42,517 nt of DNA, from assembly GCA_030614685.1 (NCBI GenBank), contig JAUWTO010000006.1, forward strand, positions 1 to 42,517, written 5' to 3'. This DNA is from Candidatus Aminicenantota bacterium. GTDB lineage: Bacteria; Acidobacteriota; Aminicenantia; Aminicenantales; Aminicenantaceae. Made by a program: the position numbers and the translations under genes. The notes beneath the pieces were generated by a model that did no database searches, had not been told where the DNA came from, and saw nothing but the letters and a program-made list of their open reading frames with translations. Positions 1 through 9,400 of the stretch are shown here, in pieces; the stretch's first letter is position 1, and the number at the start of each line of letters is the position of its first letter.

Positions 1-1382
1 AGCTGGATGGCCTTGGGTGAGACCGGGCAGTGCTCCTCACACACGATGCAGGGATTTCCGAATTTCCAGGGGATGCAGCGGTTGCGGTCGATCCAGGCAG
101 AGCCCATTTTGATCTTGTTCTTGGCCTCGATATCCAGTTCCTGGATGGCGCCGGTGGGGCAGACCTGTGTGCACAGGGAGCAGTAGTACTCGCAGTAACC
201 GATCCTGGGGACGATCATGGGGGTCCAGATCCCTTCGGGTCCGGCCTCGGTAAGGGTCGGCTGGAGGGCGTTGGTGGGACACACCTTCATGCATTCGCCG
301 CATTTGATGCATTTTTGCAGGAACTGCTTCTCAGGGAGGGCCCCCGGAGGGCGTATGAGTTTTTCTGAGGCCCGGGCCCGTGCCGGAGACAGGCGGAAGA
401 AGGGCGCGGCCACTACCCCTGCGAAGGATGTAAGGATCAACCTCCTTCGGTCCAGATCCACGAGCTTGCGGTCCGCAAGCGCAGGTCGGGGCCCGAATCC
501 GATGGCGGCGGTGGGGCAGACGGCAGCGCACGTAAAGCAGTAGTCACACTCCGACCGCTTCCACTCTGCGTTGGGGAAAGGATCGGCCTGGGTCTGGCAC
601 TGGAGCGTGCACAGATTGCATTTGATGCACTTGTCCTCATCAATGCGGAGTTTGAGCAGGTTCCAGCGGGCGAACAGTCCCAGGAGGGCCCCGAGGGGGC
701 AGAGATAGCGGCACCAGAACCGCTCCCGTGTCATGTTGAGCAGGAGGAGGCCCAGGAACAGGATTCCGATGAAGAAGCCTTGCAGGAATACACTGTTCAG
801 ACTCAGGATCTCGAAATACTGGACGAGCCCGTCTCCCAGAGATGAGAGGTCGGCGCTGTAAAGGAGCCCGATGAGGCTCGAGGTCGTGTGGTCCACTGCG
901 GGCAGGATTCCTACGGCGAAAGACCGGTAAAGGAGCGAGAAGGGATCCAGAAATCCTATCAGGTTGAGAGAAAACAGTGTGCCGATCAGGATGGGGAACA
1001 GGAGATAGTACTTCCAGGCCGTGTGGTTGTCTTTGGGGAGCTTGGGCTTCAGGAGTTTTGCCTTTTTGAAGAGCCAGGAGAAGAACTGGTGAAGGGAGCC
1101 CAGCGGGCAGAACCAACCACAGAAGACCCGTCCCAGGAGGAGCGTCAGGAGGAGCGTCACGCCGGCCAGGAGGAAGGCCGGGAAGAACACGCGCGAGGCG
1201 ATGAAGGTCGTGAGCGCGAGCAGGGGATCGAAGTGAAAGAAGATCTCGACATGGCCGATGTAGTCCCCTTCCGGGAAGCGGGTTCTCAGCAGGAGATAGA
1301 AGAAGAGGACGAAGAAGACGTACTGGCTGAAGATGCGCAGGTACTGGAGGTTTCGGTATTTTCTAGAGAGTTCTTTTTTCAA
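1..1382 (-). CDS. Membrane polyferredoxin, NapH-NapG-like fusion (3' end cut by window edge)
   Basis: One uninterrupted frame gives 460 visible residues and continues past position 1. It begins at TTG (1382-1380), preceded by a GGAG-type site, and overlaps the DUF362 stop by 20 nt. Hydrophobic segments lie near residues 15-35, 56-84, 125-145 and 198-216. Two CxxxCP motifs (C88/C92 and C224/C228) are typical of the Fer4_5/NapH/NosR family. Next come ferredoxin cysteines C252-C255-C258-C262 and C279-C282-C285-C289. Residues 311-337 form an RR-preceded hydrophobic segment like a Tat signal. They are followed by three more clusters (C358/361/364/368, C397/401/404/408, C436/445/448/452) spaced as in periplasmic NapG. 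Family knowledge suggests electron transfer from the quinone pool or cytoplasm to a periplasmic acceptor; the actual partner is unknown. It is last visible in the apgM-amidase-DUF362 operon. Confidence 0.85.
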   Translation of the reverse strand, partial: MKKELSRKYRNLQYLRIFSQYVFFVLFFYLLLRTRFPEGDYIGHVEIFFHFDPLLALTTFIASRVFFPAFLLAGVTLLLTLLLGRVFCGWFCPLGSLHQFFSWLFKKAKLLKPKLPKDNHTAWKYYLLFPILIGTLFSLNLIGFLDPFSLLYRSFAVGILPAVDHTTSSLIGLLYSADLSSLGDGLVQYFEILSLNSVFLQGFFIGILFLGLLLLNMTRERFWCRYLCPLGALLGLFARWNLLKLRIDEDKCIKCNLCTLQCQTQADPFPNAEWKRSECDYCFTCAAVCPTAAIGFGPRPALADRKLVDLDRRRLILTSFAGVVAAPFFRLSPARARASEKLIRPPGALPEKQFLQKCIKCGECMKVCPTNALQPTLTEAGPEGIWTPMIVPRIGYCEYYCSLCTQVCPTGAIQELDIEAKNKIKMGSAWIDRNRCIPWKFGNPCIVCEEHCPVSPKAIQ

Positions 1383-2259
1383 TGTTCACTTTCTCCAGGT
1401 CTGGCTCGCCCAGTCCCCGCTCCCGGGCTATCTGCAAAAAGCGCAGCTCGGAGGGATCGACATCCAGAAATGTGGCGCCTAAGGCATCGACGGCCACATA
1501 ATCCACCCCCGCCACCACGGTCTTGTGCTCCTTGACATCGGACAGTCGGCCTCCTTGAGGCCCGTTCCGGAACAGGACACGATATGCATCCAACACCGTG
1601 AGGGCAGGCTTGAAGAATGCCGCCAGGTCGACCATGGATTGATCCAGGCCCTGGTGCATCTGGTTGCGATTGCCGCCGCAGGCCCCCAACCAGTTCTTCA
1701 TGCCCAGGGTCACCCGGGAGAGGCTGTGGTGCTTGGTGGCGGGGACATTGATGATCTTGTCCGTCTCGATGAAATCGCTGTAGATCTTCCATTCTTTGAG
1801 GAGCTCTCCGTTCAGCGGCGTCTTCTTGAGCTTGTAGTCATTGGGGTAGGGGACCTTGGCTCCGGCATCTTTGGCGGCTTTGGAGATCCCGGAACGGAAA
1901 TAGGTGCGGCGGGCGGGATTGCAGGGATTGTCCATGACCGTGACCTCCTTGGCGCCCGCCTCAATACACATCTCCACCAGCGCCTTGACCACTTCCGGGT
2001 TGGTACAGGCCCCGAGCTCTGGGGTACGGTCCCAGCCGATGTTTGGCTTGACCAGGACCTTTTCGCCCTTAGCCACGAACTTGGACATCCCTCCCAGGAT
2101 GTTCACGGCCTCTCTGGTGATGAGGGCCGGGTCCTCGCCCGTGACCTGGGCCAGTAGCGGGCCCGGATTTGCCTGCGCCAAAAGGCTGTGCGGGAGGTTG
2201 AGCATCATCCCGCCAACGGCCATGTCTTTGATGAACGTTCGTCTTTTCATGATCTTCAT
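1363..2259 (-). CDS. DUF362 family protein with Tat signal
   Basis: The 298-aa protein belongs to the DUF362 family, recognisable from the VLVKPNIGWDR region, a VTVMDNP segment and a GVDYVAVDALGA motif near the C terminus. The N terminus KRRTFIKDMAVGGMM carries a twin-arginine motif and a hydrophobic stretch ending near LLAQA, so export as a folded protein is likely. The start at 2259 overlaps the amidase stop by 4 nt (ATGA), implying coupled translation. A second Met three codons later is possible. DUF362 proteins often accompany or are fused to 4Fe-4S domains, and here the next gene supplies many clusters. A redox role is therefore inferred; the reaction is unknown. Confidence 0.85.
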   Translation of the reverse strand: MKIMKRRTFIKDMAVGGMMLNLPHSLLAQANPGPLLAQVTGEDPALITREAVNILGGMSKFVAKGEKVLVKPNIGWDRTPELGACTNPEVVKALVEMCIEAGAKEVTVMDNPCNPARRTYFRSGISKAAKDAGAKVPYPNDYKLKKTPLNGELLKEWKIYSDFIETDKIINVPATKHHSLSRVTLGMKNWLGACGGNRNQMHQGLDQSMVDLAAFFKPALTVLDAYRVLFRNGPQGGRLSDVKEHKTVVAGVDYVAVDALGATFLDVDPSELRFLQIARERGLGEPDLEKVNIEKRTL

Positions 2260-3437
2260 ATTCCTTTTCCCAGCGAATCGATATAATCGATGATCCCCTG
2301 GTAGATTCCCTCGGCAACCTCCCTGCGGTAGCTGTCGGTCTGTAGGCGGCTTTCCTCCTGGCTGTTGCTGAGGTGCGAGATCTCGATCAGGACGGACGGC
2401 ATATCCCCTCCGATCAGAACCCAGAACGGGCCGCTCTTGACCCCCTGGTTCTTGACATCCTTGTAGCGTGTGTTCAGATGTTTGACCAGCTGAGACTGCA
2501 TGCGCTGCGCCAGGTCCGTGGATTCCTTGATCTTATCCTCCCGCAGGATCTGGCCGAGGATCTCACCCATCTGGCTCATGTTCTTGGTCGAGGTCGCGTT
2601 CTCCCTCGCCACCGTCTCCATGACCGAGGAATCGCTGGGGATATTCAGGTAAAAGGTCGTCACACCCGAATACCCTTTCCTGGGATTGGAGTTGGCATGG
2701 ATGGAGATAAAGAGATCGGCCTGCTGCTGATTGGCGATGACCGTGCGGGTCTCGACCGGTATGAAGATGTCCGATTCCCGGGTCAGGATCACCTCCAGGT
2801 CGGTCTTCTTTTCCAGGATGGCCTTCAGCTTGAGCGCCACGTCCAGGACCACGCTCTTTTCCTGGGTGCCCTTCTTGCCGATGCAGCCTGGGTCCTTGCC
2901 TCCGTGGCCGGGGTCCAGGACGACGCGTTTGACCCCCAGCCCGAGCTGGCGTGCCAGGCTGTACCCCTGCTGAGTGGGGTCGGCGGGCTTGGGAGACGCC
3001 GCGGGCTTGACATCGGGCACGGCAAAGTCCGGATGGATGTCGATGACGATGCGGAAGGGATCGAAGAGATGGAAGACGTTGTAGCGCTTGATCTCCTCGA
3101 AGTCCAGGTCTACCACCACCCGGACGGTCGTGGAGTTTTTCTGCCCGATCCGGATCTGTTTCACATACCCGTTCTGCACTTCGATGACCTTGTTGTGCAG
3201 GATGGGATTGAGCTTAGCCTGGTAGATATCGACATAGATGCGGTCCGGCCCGAACAGCGCGTCGGCATTGTATTCGCGCAGCTTTCCCACATCCACGGCG
3301 ATCCGAGTGAATGTGGAATGGGTGTAGGGACGCAGGTCATAGATCTCGATCCGGGGGTCTCCTTGGCCGGAGGCGGGGATCAGGGCGCTGCATCCGGCCA
3401 GAAAAAGCAGGAAAAATGGGAGTTTTTTCCGCATCAT
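2256..3437 (-). CDS. N-acetylmuramoyl-L-alanine amidase with AMIN domain, lipoprotein
   Basis: This 393-aa protein has an N-terminal hydrophobic segment ending in a lipobox (LAGC, Cys16), so it is probably lipid-anchored. An AMIN domain (about 30-135) is followed by a Lys/Pro linker and an Amidase_3 catalytic domain (about 170-390). The catalytic domain carries the zinc motif VVLDPGHGGKDPG, the SIHANSNP segment and PSVLIEISHLSN, which contains the catalytic Glu. Such enzymes cleave the amide bond between MurNAc and L-Ala of the stem peptide during cell separation; AMIN directs localisation. Its start overlaps the apgM stop by 4 nt and its stop overlaps the DUF362 start by 4 nt. Confidence 0.92.
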   Translation of the reverse strand: MMRKKLPFFLLFLAGCSALIPASGQGDPRIEIYDLRPYTHSTFTRIAVDVGKLREYNADALFGPDRIYVDIYQAKLNPILHNKVIEVQNGYVKQIRIGQKNSTTVRVVVDLDFEEIKRYNVFHLFDPFRIVIDIHPDFAVPDVKPAASPKPADPTQQGYSLARQLGLGVKRVVLDPGHGGKDPGCIGKKGTQEKSVVLDVALKLKAILEKKTDLEVILTRESDIFIPVETRTVIANQQQADLFISIHANSNPRKGYSGVTTFYLNIPSDSSVMETVARENATSTKNMSQMGEILGQILREDKIKESTDLAQRMQSQLVKHLNTRYKDVKNQGVKSGPFWVLIGGDMPSVLIEISHLSNSQEESRLQTDSYRREVAEGIYQGIIDYIDSLGKGI

Positions 3438-4639
3438 GCTCCGTATTTTTTAAGCTTTCCGCCATGTGCCAGCATCAGGGCCATGGCATGTACAGCAGGG
3501 AAGCGGCCGAGGTATCCCTGGCTGCAGGCCCTCTCTGAGAAGGTCGAGACCAGGTCAGGCTGAGCGGTCTCGGCATGGACCAGGAAGGGATTGGGATGCC
3601 AGGAATGGGCCTTTAGCTGGCAAGGCGTGGAGTGATCAGAGGTGACGACCAGGACATCGGGCCCGAGGGCCGTGATGCGAGGGATGAAGGTATCCGCCCG
3701 TGTGATCGCTTCTGTCTTGGAAGCAAAGTCACCGTCCTCTCCGGAGGAGTCGGTCTTCTTGATGTGTACATAGAAAAAATCGAACTCGGAATAATGCCGT
3801 TCCAGGGTGGAGAACAGGTCGGAGATCTTCGGACCCACCTCGAGCACCTCCATGCCCACCAGCGTGGCCAGTCCCCTGTACATGGGGTAATTTGCGATGG
3901 CCGCGGGCCGGAGCTTGAAGCGCTCTCGCATAGTCGGTATGTCGGGATAGCGGGCGAATCCCCGCAGCAGCACGGTGTTGGCCCTGGCCTGGCCCTGCAG
4001 GATCTCGGTCGCCCTGTCCAGGAAGGCATTGACGAGCGCGGCCGAGTCTCGGGCTTCCGGTTCGAGCGCCTCTGTGTAAGCCCGGGGCTTGTGCTCTTTC
4101 TGGGGGTCCGCGTCGGTGAGGGCGTCCCTCAGGCCAGGGCGTGTGAATTGGACCACGAAGCGGTGCTCCTTTCCGGGATACACACGGATACCGGCGCCCT
4201 CGATGGGAGAGAGGGCCTCGTTCAGCGTGCGGCACAGTTCTTGGTTTTTTTCTGTTGGGATTCGGCCCGCCCGGCGGTCTGTTATGAGACCTTCTTTCAG
4301 GGTGGCGAAGTTTCCTCTTGCCACCAGGTCATCGGGGCCCACGTTGACGTCCACTCCCAGGGCCTCCAGGATTCCCCGACCCAGCCGATAGTGCGTGGGG
4401 TCGTAGCCGAAAAGAGACAGGTGGGACGGGCCACTCCCGGGTGTTATCCCCATGGAGACCGGATCGGTCAGGCCGCAGGCGCCTTCTGAAGCCAGTCGGT
4501 CGAGATGGGGTGTTTGTGCCGTTTCCAGCGGTGTCCGGCCGTCCTGCGGCAGGTCGCCGAGCCCGTCCATGACCAGTAGTACGATCTTGGATTCTGTCTG
4601 GACACACAGGTCAGAGATGATTCTGTCGATTCCGTTCAT
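3434..4639 (-). CDS. apgM: 2,3-bisphosphoglycerate-independent phosphoglycerate mutase, archaeal type
   Basis: The 401-aa enzyme interconverts 3- and 2-phosphoglycerate in glycolysis and gluconeogenesis. It is of the short, archaeal-type (ApgM) alkaline-phosphatase-superfamily form. Visible motifs are VLLVMDGLGD (metal Asp), the nucleophile region TPGSGPSHLSLFGYDP, KKTDSSGEDGDF and TSDHSTPC (metal ligands). The frame is open up to 4810, but family similarity begins at MNGIDRIISD, so ATG 4639-4637 is chosen. A TTGACG-17-TATAGT promoter ends only a few bases before this ATG. It is the first gene of the minus-strand operon and divergent from guaA. Confidence 0.93.
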   Translation of the reverse strand: MNGIDRIISDLCVQTESKIVLLVMDGLGDLPQDGRTPLETAQTPHLDRLASEGACGLTDPVSMGITPGSGPSHLSLFGYDPTHYRLGRGILEALGVDVNVGPDDLVARGNFATLKEGLITDRRAGRIPTEKNQELCRTLNEALSPIEGAGIRVYPGKEHRFVVQFTRPGLRDALTDADPQKEHKPRAYTEALEPEARDSAALVNAFLDRATEILQGQARANTVLLRGFARYPDIPTMRERFKLRPAAIANYPMYRGLATLVGMEVLEVGPKISDLFSTLERHYSEFDFFYVHIKKTDSSGEDGDFASKTEAITRADTFIPRITALGPDVLVVTSDHSTPCQLKAHSWHPNPFLVHAETAQPDLVSTFSERACSQGYLGRFPAVHAMALMLAHGGKLKKYGA

Positions 4640-4648
4640 TTCATGCCC

Positions 4649-4677
4649 ACTATAAGAAATTCCCCGAGTCTCGTCAA
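4649..4677 (-). promoter_or_regulatory. Sigma70-type promoter of apgM operon, predicted near-leaderless
   Basis: On the minus strand, TTGACG (4677-4672) and TATAGT (4654-4649) are separated by 17 bp. The expected transcription start is about 4643-4641, only 2-4 nt from the ATG at 4639. No convincing Shine-Dalgarno could fit in such a leader. The -35 hexamer is the end of a G-rich repeat (see 4672-4723). Confidence 0.6.
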
Positions 4678-4723
4678 GCCAGCCGCCTTCTCTCCACCCC
4701 CACTGTGTATCCCACCCAACCTT
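4672..4723 (-). repeat. G-rich promoter-proximal repeat, copy 1
   Basis: The minus strand carries GGGGTGGAGAGAAGGCGG followed by CTGGCTTGACG, with GGTTGGGTGGG upstream. The core GTGGAGAGAAGGC matches the core GTGGAGAGATGGC found in the C-rich (plus) tract at 22221-22329. In both places TGGCTTG supplies the TTG of a -35 hexamer. Its G-runs could form a two-tetrad quadruplex. Confidence 0.55.
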
Positions 4724-4858
4724 TCGCCACACAGTGAGATAATTCTCTCGACCACTCCTTTTCACCCTCTTCGAGGGGCTAGAAATCCATTTTCTAAGGG
4801 TCACGGTCATGTTTTTGAGAAGGAAAATAGGGGAAAAAACACCAAAAACAACACTTCG

Positions 4859-4887
4859 TTTACATTGCTTGAGGCCTCTGATAAAAT
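4859..4887 (+). promoter_or_regulatory. Sigma70-type promoter of guaA, predicted leaderless
   Basis: TTTACA (4859-4864) and TAAAAT (4882-4887) lie 17 bp apart. The A of the guaA ATG is at 4894, seven bases after the -10 box and so exactly where transcription should begin. No Shine-Dalgarno is present near the start. Confidence 0.65.
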
Positions 4888-4893
4888 CTCTTC

Positions 4894-6426
4894 ATGGATA
4901 AGGTTTACATACTGGATTTCGGCTCTCAGCTCACTCAGTTGATCGCGCGCAAGGTCCGGGAGTTGGGGGCGTATTCAGAGATTTTTTCCTATCAGCTGCC
5001 CGTTTCCAGGCTTAAAAAGGAGCGGCCATCGGCCCTGATCCTCTCAGGTGGACCCCAGAGCGTTTATGATGAGGGGTCTCCGCTCCCGTCTCCAGAGATC
5101 TTCAGCCTGGGGATTCCGATACTGGGGATCTGCTATGGGCTTCAGCTCATGGCCTACCTCCTGGGCGGCAAGGTCAGCCCAAGCGAGAAGCGGGAATATG
5201 GGTTTGCAGCACTCAAGATCGAAGACGGGTCCGGCCTCCTGGCCGGGATTCGGGACCAGAGTCAGGTATGGATGAGCCACGGAGACAAAGTCGAGGCGCT
5301 CCCGCCGGGCTTTGCTGCCACCGGTGTGACCTCCAACTGCGACACGGCCGTGATCGAGAACCGAGAGCAGGGCTTTTTCGGTGTTCAGTTCCATCCCGAG
5401 GTCATCCACACCGATCAGGGGCTCAAGGTCCTCTCCAACTTCCTGTTTGAACAGGCCGGGCTCAAGGCCGACTGGAGCATGGGTTCGTTCGTTGACCGGA
5501 AGGTGGTAGAGATCCGGGACCAGGTCGGGGACGGTCACGTGGTCTGCGGACTGAGCGGCGGGGTCGATTCTCTGGTCGCCTCCATGATCATCAGCCGAGC
5601 CATAGGAGACAAGCTCCACTGCATTTTTGTGGACAACGGCCTGCTGCGTAAGAATCAATACCTGTCCCTGATGGAAAAGTTCAAGGCCAGTTTCTCCTTG
5701 AACGTGACCGGGGTGGATGCATCCGAGCGGTTCCTGGGGAAGCTCCAGGGGGTGACTTCCCCGGAGCGGAAGCGCAAGATCATCGGCCGGGAGTTCATCC
5801 GTATCTTCGAGCAGGAAGCCCAGAGGATCGGTGGCGCGGATTTCCTCGCACAGGGCACCATCTATCCGGATGTGATCGAGAGCAGCCCGGTCAAGGGTCC
5901 CTCTTCCAGCATTAAATCCCACCACAATGTGGGGGGGCTGCCTAAGGGTCTGAAGTTCAAGCTGGTGGAGCCTTTGCGAGAGCTTTTCAAGGATGAGGTC
6001 CGGGTCCTCGGCCTGGAGCTTGGGGTGGACAAGAAATTCATCGCCCAGCATCCCTTTCCGGGCCCGGGTTTGGCGGTGCGGATTGTGGGAGAGGTGACCC
6101 AGGAAAGGCTGCGGATCATCCGTGAGGCCGATGATATCATTCTTCAGGAGGTGGGGGCCGCAGGGCTGTATGATCAGCTCTGGCAGGCCTTCGCGGTCCT
6201 GCTGCCGGTGAGGTCGGTGGGTGTGATGGGTGACCGACGGACCTACCAGCGTGTGGTCGTGGTGCGCCTCATCCAGAGTGTCGACGGGATGACCGCGGAC
6301 TGGTTTCCCGCGGACACCGAACTCCTGTCCCGGATTTCCAACCGCATCGTGAACGAGGTCCTCGGGGTCAACCGCGTGGTGTATGACATCACCTCCAAGC
6401 CGCCCGGCACCATCGAATGGGAATGA
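4894..6426 (+). CDS. guaA: GMP synthase (glutamine-hydrolysing)
   Basis: The 510-aa, two-domain enzyme converts XMP, ATP and glutamine to GMP. The class I glutaminase domain begins MDKVYILDFGSQ and holds the nucleophile Cys80 in GICYGLQLMAYLLGG, with a HPE triad segment near FHPEVIH. The ATP-pyrophosphatase domain has the PP-loop LSGGVDSLVASM. The C-terminal dimerisation domain ends KPPGTIEWE, the usual terminus. Length is normal. The ATG is fixed by the conserved N terminus, and a strong promoter places the transcript start on it. It is the likely first gene of a run through dnaE, coaX and rnr. Confidence 0.97.
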   Translation: MDKVYILDFGSQLTQLIARKVRELGAYSEIFSYQLPVSRLKKERPSALILSGGPQSVYDEGSPLPSPEIFSLGIPILGICYGLQLMAYLLGGKVSPSEKREYGFAALKIEDGSGLLAGIRDQSQVWMSHGDKVEALPPGFAATGVTSNCDTAVIENREQGFFGVQFHPEVIHTDQGLKVLSNFLFEQAGLKADWSMGSFVDRKVVEIRDQVGDGHVVCGLSGGVDSLVASMIISRAIGDKLHCIFVDNGLLRKNQYLSLMEKFKASFSLNVTGVDASERFLGKLQGVTSPERKRKIIGREFIRIFEQEAQRIGGADFLAQGTIYPDVIESSPVKGPSSSIKSHHNVGGLPKGLKFKLVEPLRELFKDEVRVLGLELGVDKKFIAQHPFPGPGLAVRIVGEVTQERLRIIREADDIILQEVGAAGLYDQLWQAFAVLLPVRSVGVMGDRRTYQRVVVVRLIQSVDGMTADWFPADTELLSRISNRIVNEVLGVNRVVYDITSKPPGTIEWE

Positions 6427-6460
6427 TCGGCATGCGTTCCGCTCGAAAGCGTTGAAGATC

Positions 6461-9400
6461 ATGGCATCGGATTTTGTCCATCTGCACACGCACTCGGATT
6501 TCAGCCTCCTGGACGGGGCTGTCAAACCGGCCGAACTGGTCGAGGCGGCAGCCCGGGCGGACATGCCCGCTGTCGCCCTCACCGACCACGGCAACATCTT
6601 TGGCGCCATCCCGTTCTTCCAGGCGGCTCATGACACGGCGATCAATCCCGTCTTGGGGTGTGAAGTGTATGTGGCACCCCTGGGCCGGAAGCACAAGAAA
6701 CTCTTCACGGACGGGCCCGGGCACTACCACTTGGTGCTCCTGGTTAAAAATGCCGCTGGCTACCGGAACCTCTGTCAACTCATCACTCTGAGCTATCTGG
6801 AGGGCTTTTACTATCGGCCGCGTGTGGACAAGGAACTGCTCTCGGAATTCGGGGAAGGGTTGATCGCCCTGTCCGCGTGCCTCAAGGGGGAAGTCAGCGA
6901 TTATATGAGCCGGGACCTGGAGGATAAGGCCGAGGAGGCGGCACTGACCTACATGTCGCTGTTCCCGGATGGGGATTTCTACATTGAGCTTCAAGATCAT
7001 GGGCTGGAACCGCAGAAGAAGATCAACCCGCATCTTATCCAGCTGGCCCGGAAGCTGGGTGTTCCCCTGGTTGCAACCAACGACGTGCATTATCTGAACA
7101 AACAGGATGCGGACAGCCACGACATCCTCCTCTGCATTCAGACCAACAAGCGTGTATCGGATCAGGATCGTATCTGCTTCGGGAGCAAGGAGTTCTACTT
7201 CAAGTCCAGGGAAGAGATGCTGGCGCTGTTCCAGGACGTGCCGGAGGCCGTGAGCAACACAGCCCTGGTGGCGGAGAAATGTACTTTTGAACTCACTTCT
7301 TCGGGATATCACCTCCCCCGGTTCGATGCTCCGGAAGGCAAATCGCTGGGTGAGTATTTTGAAGAAGTGGTGCGATCGGGCTATCAGGAACGAATGCAGC
7401 AACTCTCCCCTCGCATCGCAGCAGGCGAACTGCCGCCGGCCGGAGAGTATGAAGCACGCCTTGAAAAAGAGATCCGGCTGGTCCGGGAAATGGGGTTCGA
7501 GGGGTACTTCTTGATCGTTTGGGACATGATCCGTTTCGCCCATTCCCAGAACATCCCCGTAGGGCCGGGACGAGGTTCGGCAGCGGGGAGCCTCCTGGCT
7601 TACAGCCTCGGCATCACCGAGATCGATCCCCTGGAGTACGATCTCCTTTTTGAGAGGTTCCTCAACCCGGAGCGCATCAGCCTGCCGGATATCGACATAG
7701 ATTTCTGCGGGCGGCGCCGTGACGAGGTCATCGAGTATGTGACCCAGAGGTACGGCCGCGACAACGTCAGTCAGATCATCACCTTCGGTACCATGGCGGC
7801 ACGCCAGGCCATCCGGGACGTGGGGAGGGCCCTGGAGGTGCCCCTGCCCGAGGTGGACAAGATTGCCAAGATGATCCCTCCCATGGGTGAGGATTCCTCT
7901 ATATCCGCCGCTTCCGAGAAGATCTCCCAGTTGAAATCTTTGAAGGAGAAGGACCCGCGAGTGGCCAACCTACTGAACGTGGCCAAGAGGCTGGAAGGAC
8001 AGGTGCGGCATGCCTCTATCCATGCGGCCGGCATCGTGATCACACCCCGTCCCCTGGTGGAATTCATGCCTCTGTACCAGTCGGCCAGGGAGGAGATCAC
8101 GACCCAGTTCCCCATGCAGGACGTGGAGTCCATCGGGCTCCTCAAGATGGACCTGCTGGGCCTCCGGAACCTGACCGTGATCCAGGACACCAAGGACCAG
8201 GTGCTGGAGGCTACTGGAGAACGGATCGACCTGAACGACATGCCCCTGGATGACGAGTTGACGTTCCGGGTCTTCCGGGAAGGCAACACCGACGGCGTTT
8301 TCCAATTCGAAAGTTCGGGGATGAAGGATCTCCTGCGGCGCTTCAAACCAGAGACCTTCCGCGACCTCATCGCTATGAACGCCCTGTACCGGCCGGGCCC
8401 TCTTCAGAGCGGCATGACCGAGGATTTCATCCGCTGTAAGCACGATCCCGAACGGATCAAATACGATCCTCCGGAGCTGGAGCCCATTCTCAAGGAAACC
8501 AAGGGACTCATCGTCTATCAGGAACAGGTCATGCGCATCGCCACAGATATCGCGGGATTCAGCATGGCAGAGGCCGACCTGCTGCGCAAGGCCATGGGCA
8601 AGAAGAAAGCGGCCGTCATGAAGGCCCAGAAAAAACGCTTCGTGGACGGGGCCAAAAAAAACGGGATCAATTCGGCCAAGGCCAACAAGCTCTTCGAACA
8701 GATCAAATATTTCGCTGGCTACGGGTTCAATAAGTCGCACAGTGCCGCGTATGCCTACCTGGCGTTTCAGACGGCCTTCCTCAAGGCCCATTACCCGGTG
8801 TTCTTTCTGGCGGCGCTCCTGACATCTGAAGCGGAGCGGGGCGCCACCCCCCAGGTCGTCAGATACATCAACGAATGCCGGGAGATGGGGATCACGGTGC
8901 TCCCCCCGGATATCAACCGGAGCGAGCTGCATTTCAGCGCAGAGGGAGAGGGCATCCGCTTTGGCTTGGTCGCGGTGAAGAACGTGGGGGAAGGGGCTGT
9001 ACGGGCCTTGATCGAGGCCCGCCGCAGCCTGGATGGGAGCGGAGGGGCATTCGTCTCTCCCTTTGATGTGTGCCGGGAGGTGGATCCCAAGGCCCTCAAC
9101 CGGAAGGTAATCGAGAGCCTTATCAAATCCGGGGCCCTGGACGGCCTGGGGTTCAAGCGCAGCCAGCTCTTCGGCTTCCTCGACATGATGATCATCTATG
9201 CCGGAGATTATCAGAGGGCTGAAGCCTCCAATCAGACCCTCCTCTTCGGTTCCGGGCAGCTCGAGCCACCCCCTATCCCCAGGGAAATCCTTGAGATGAG
9301 CGAATGGGATGAACAGACCTTCCTGACGCATGAGAAGGAGGCCCCGGGATTCTATATCAGCGGGCATCCGCTTGCCCAGTACGGCCGCAGGCTCAAGGGC

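Noticed and set aside
1-1382. Apparent breakage of the ferredoxin gene into several short minus-strand frames
   Set aside because: Hand translation from TTG 1382 shows one unbroken frame. It is cut by the window edge rather than frameshifted.
4640-4810. 57-residue N-terminal extension of ApgM
   Set aside because: The extension is encoded by promoter and repeat sequence, and family similarity starts at the ATG at 4639.
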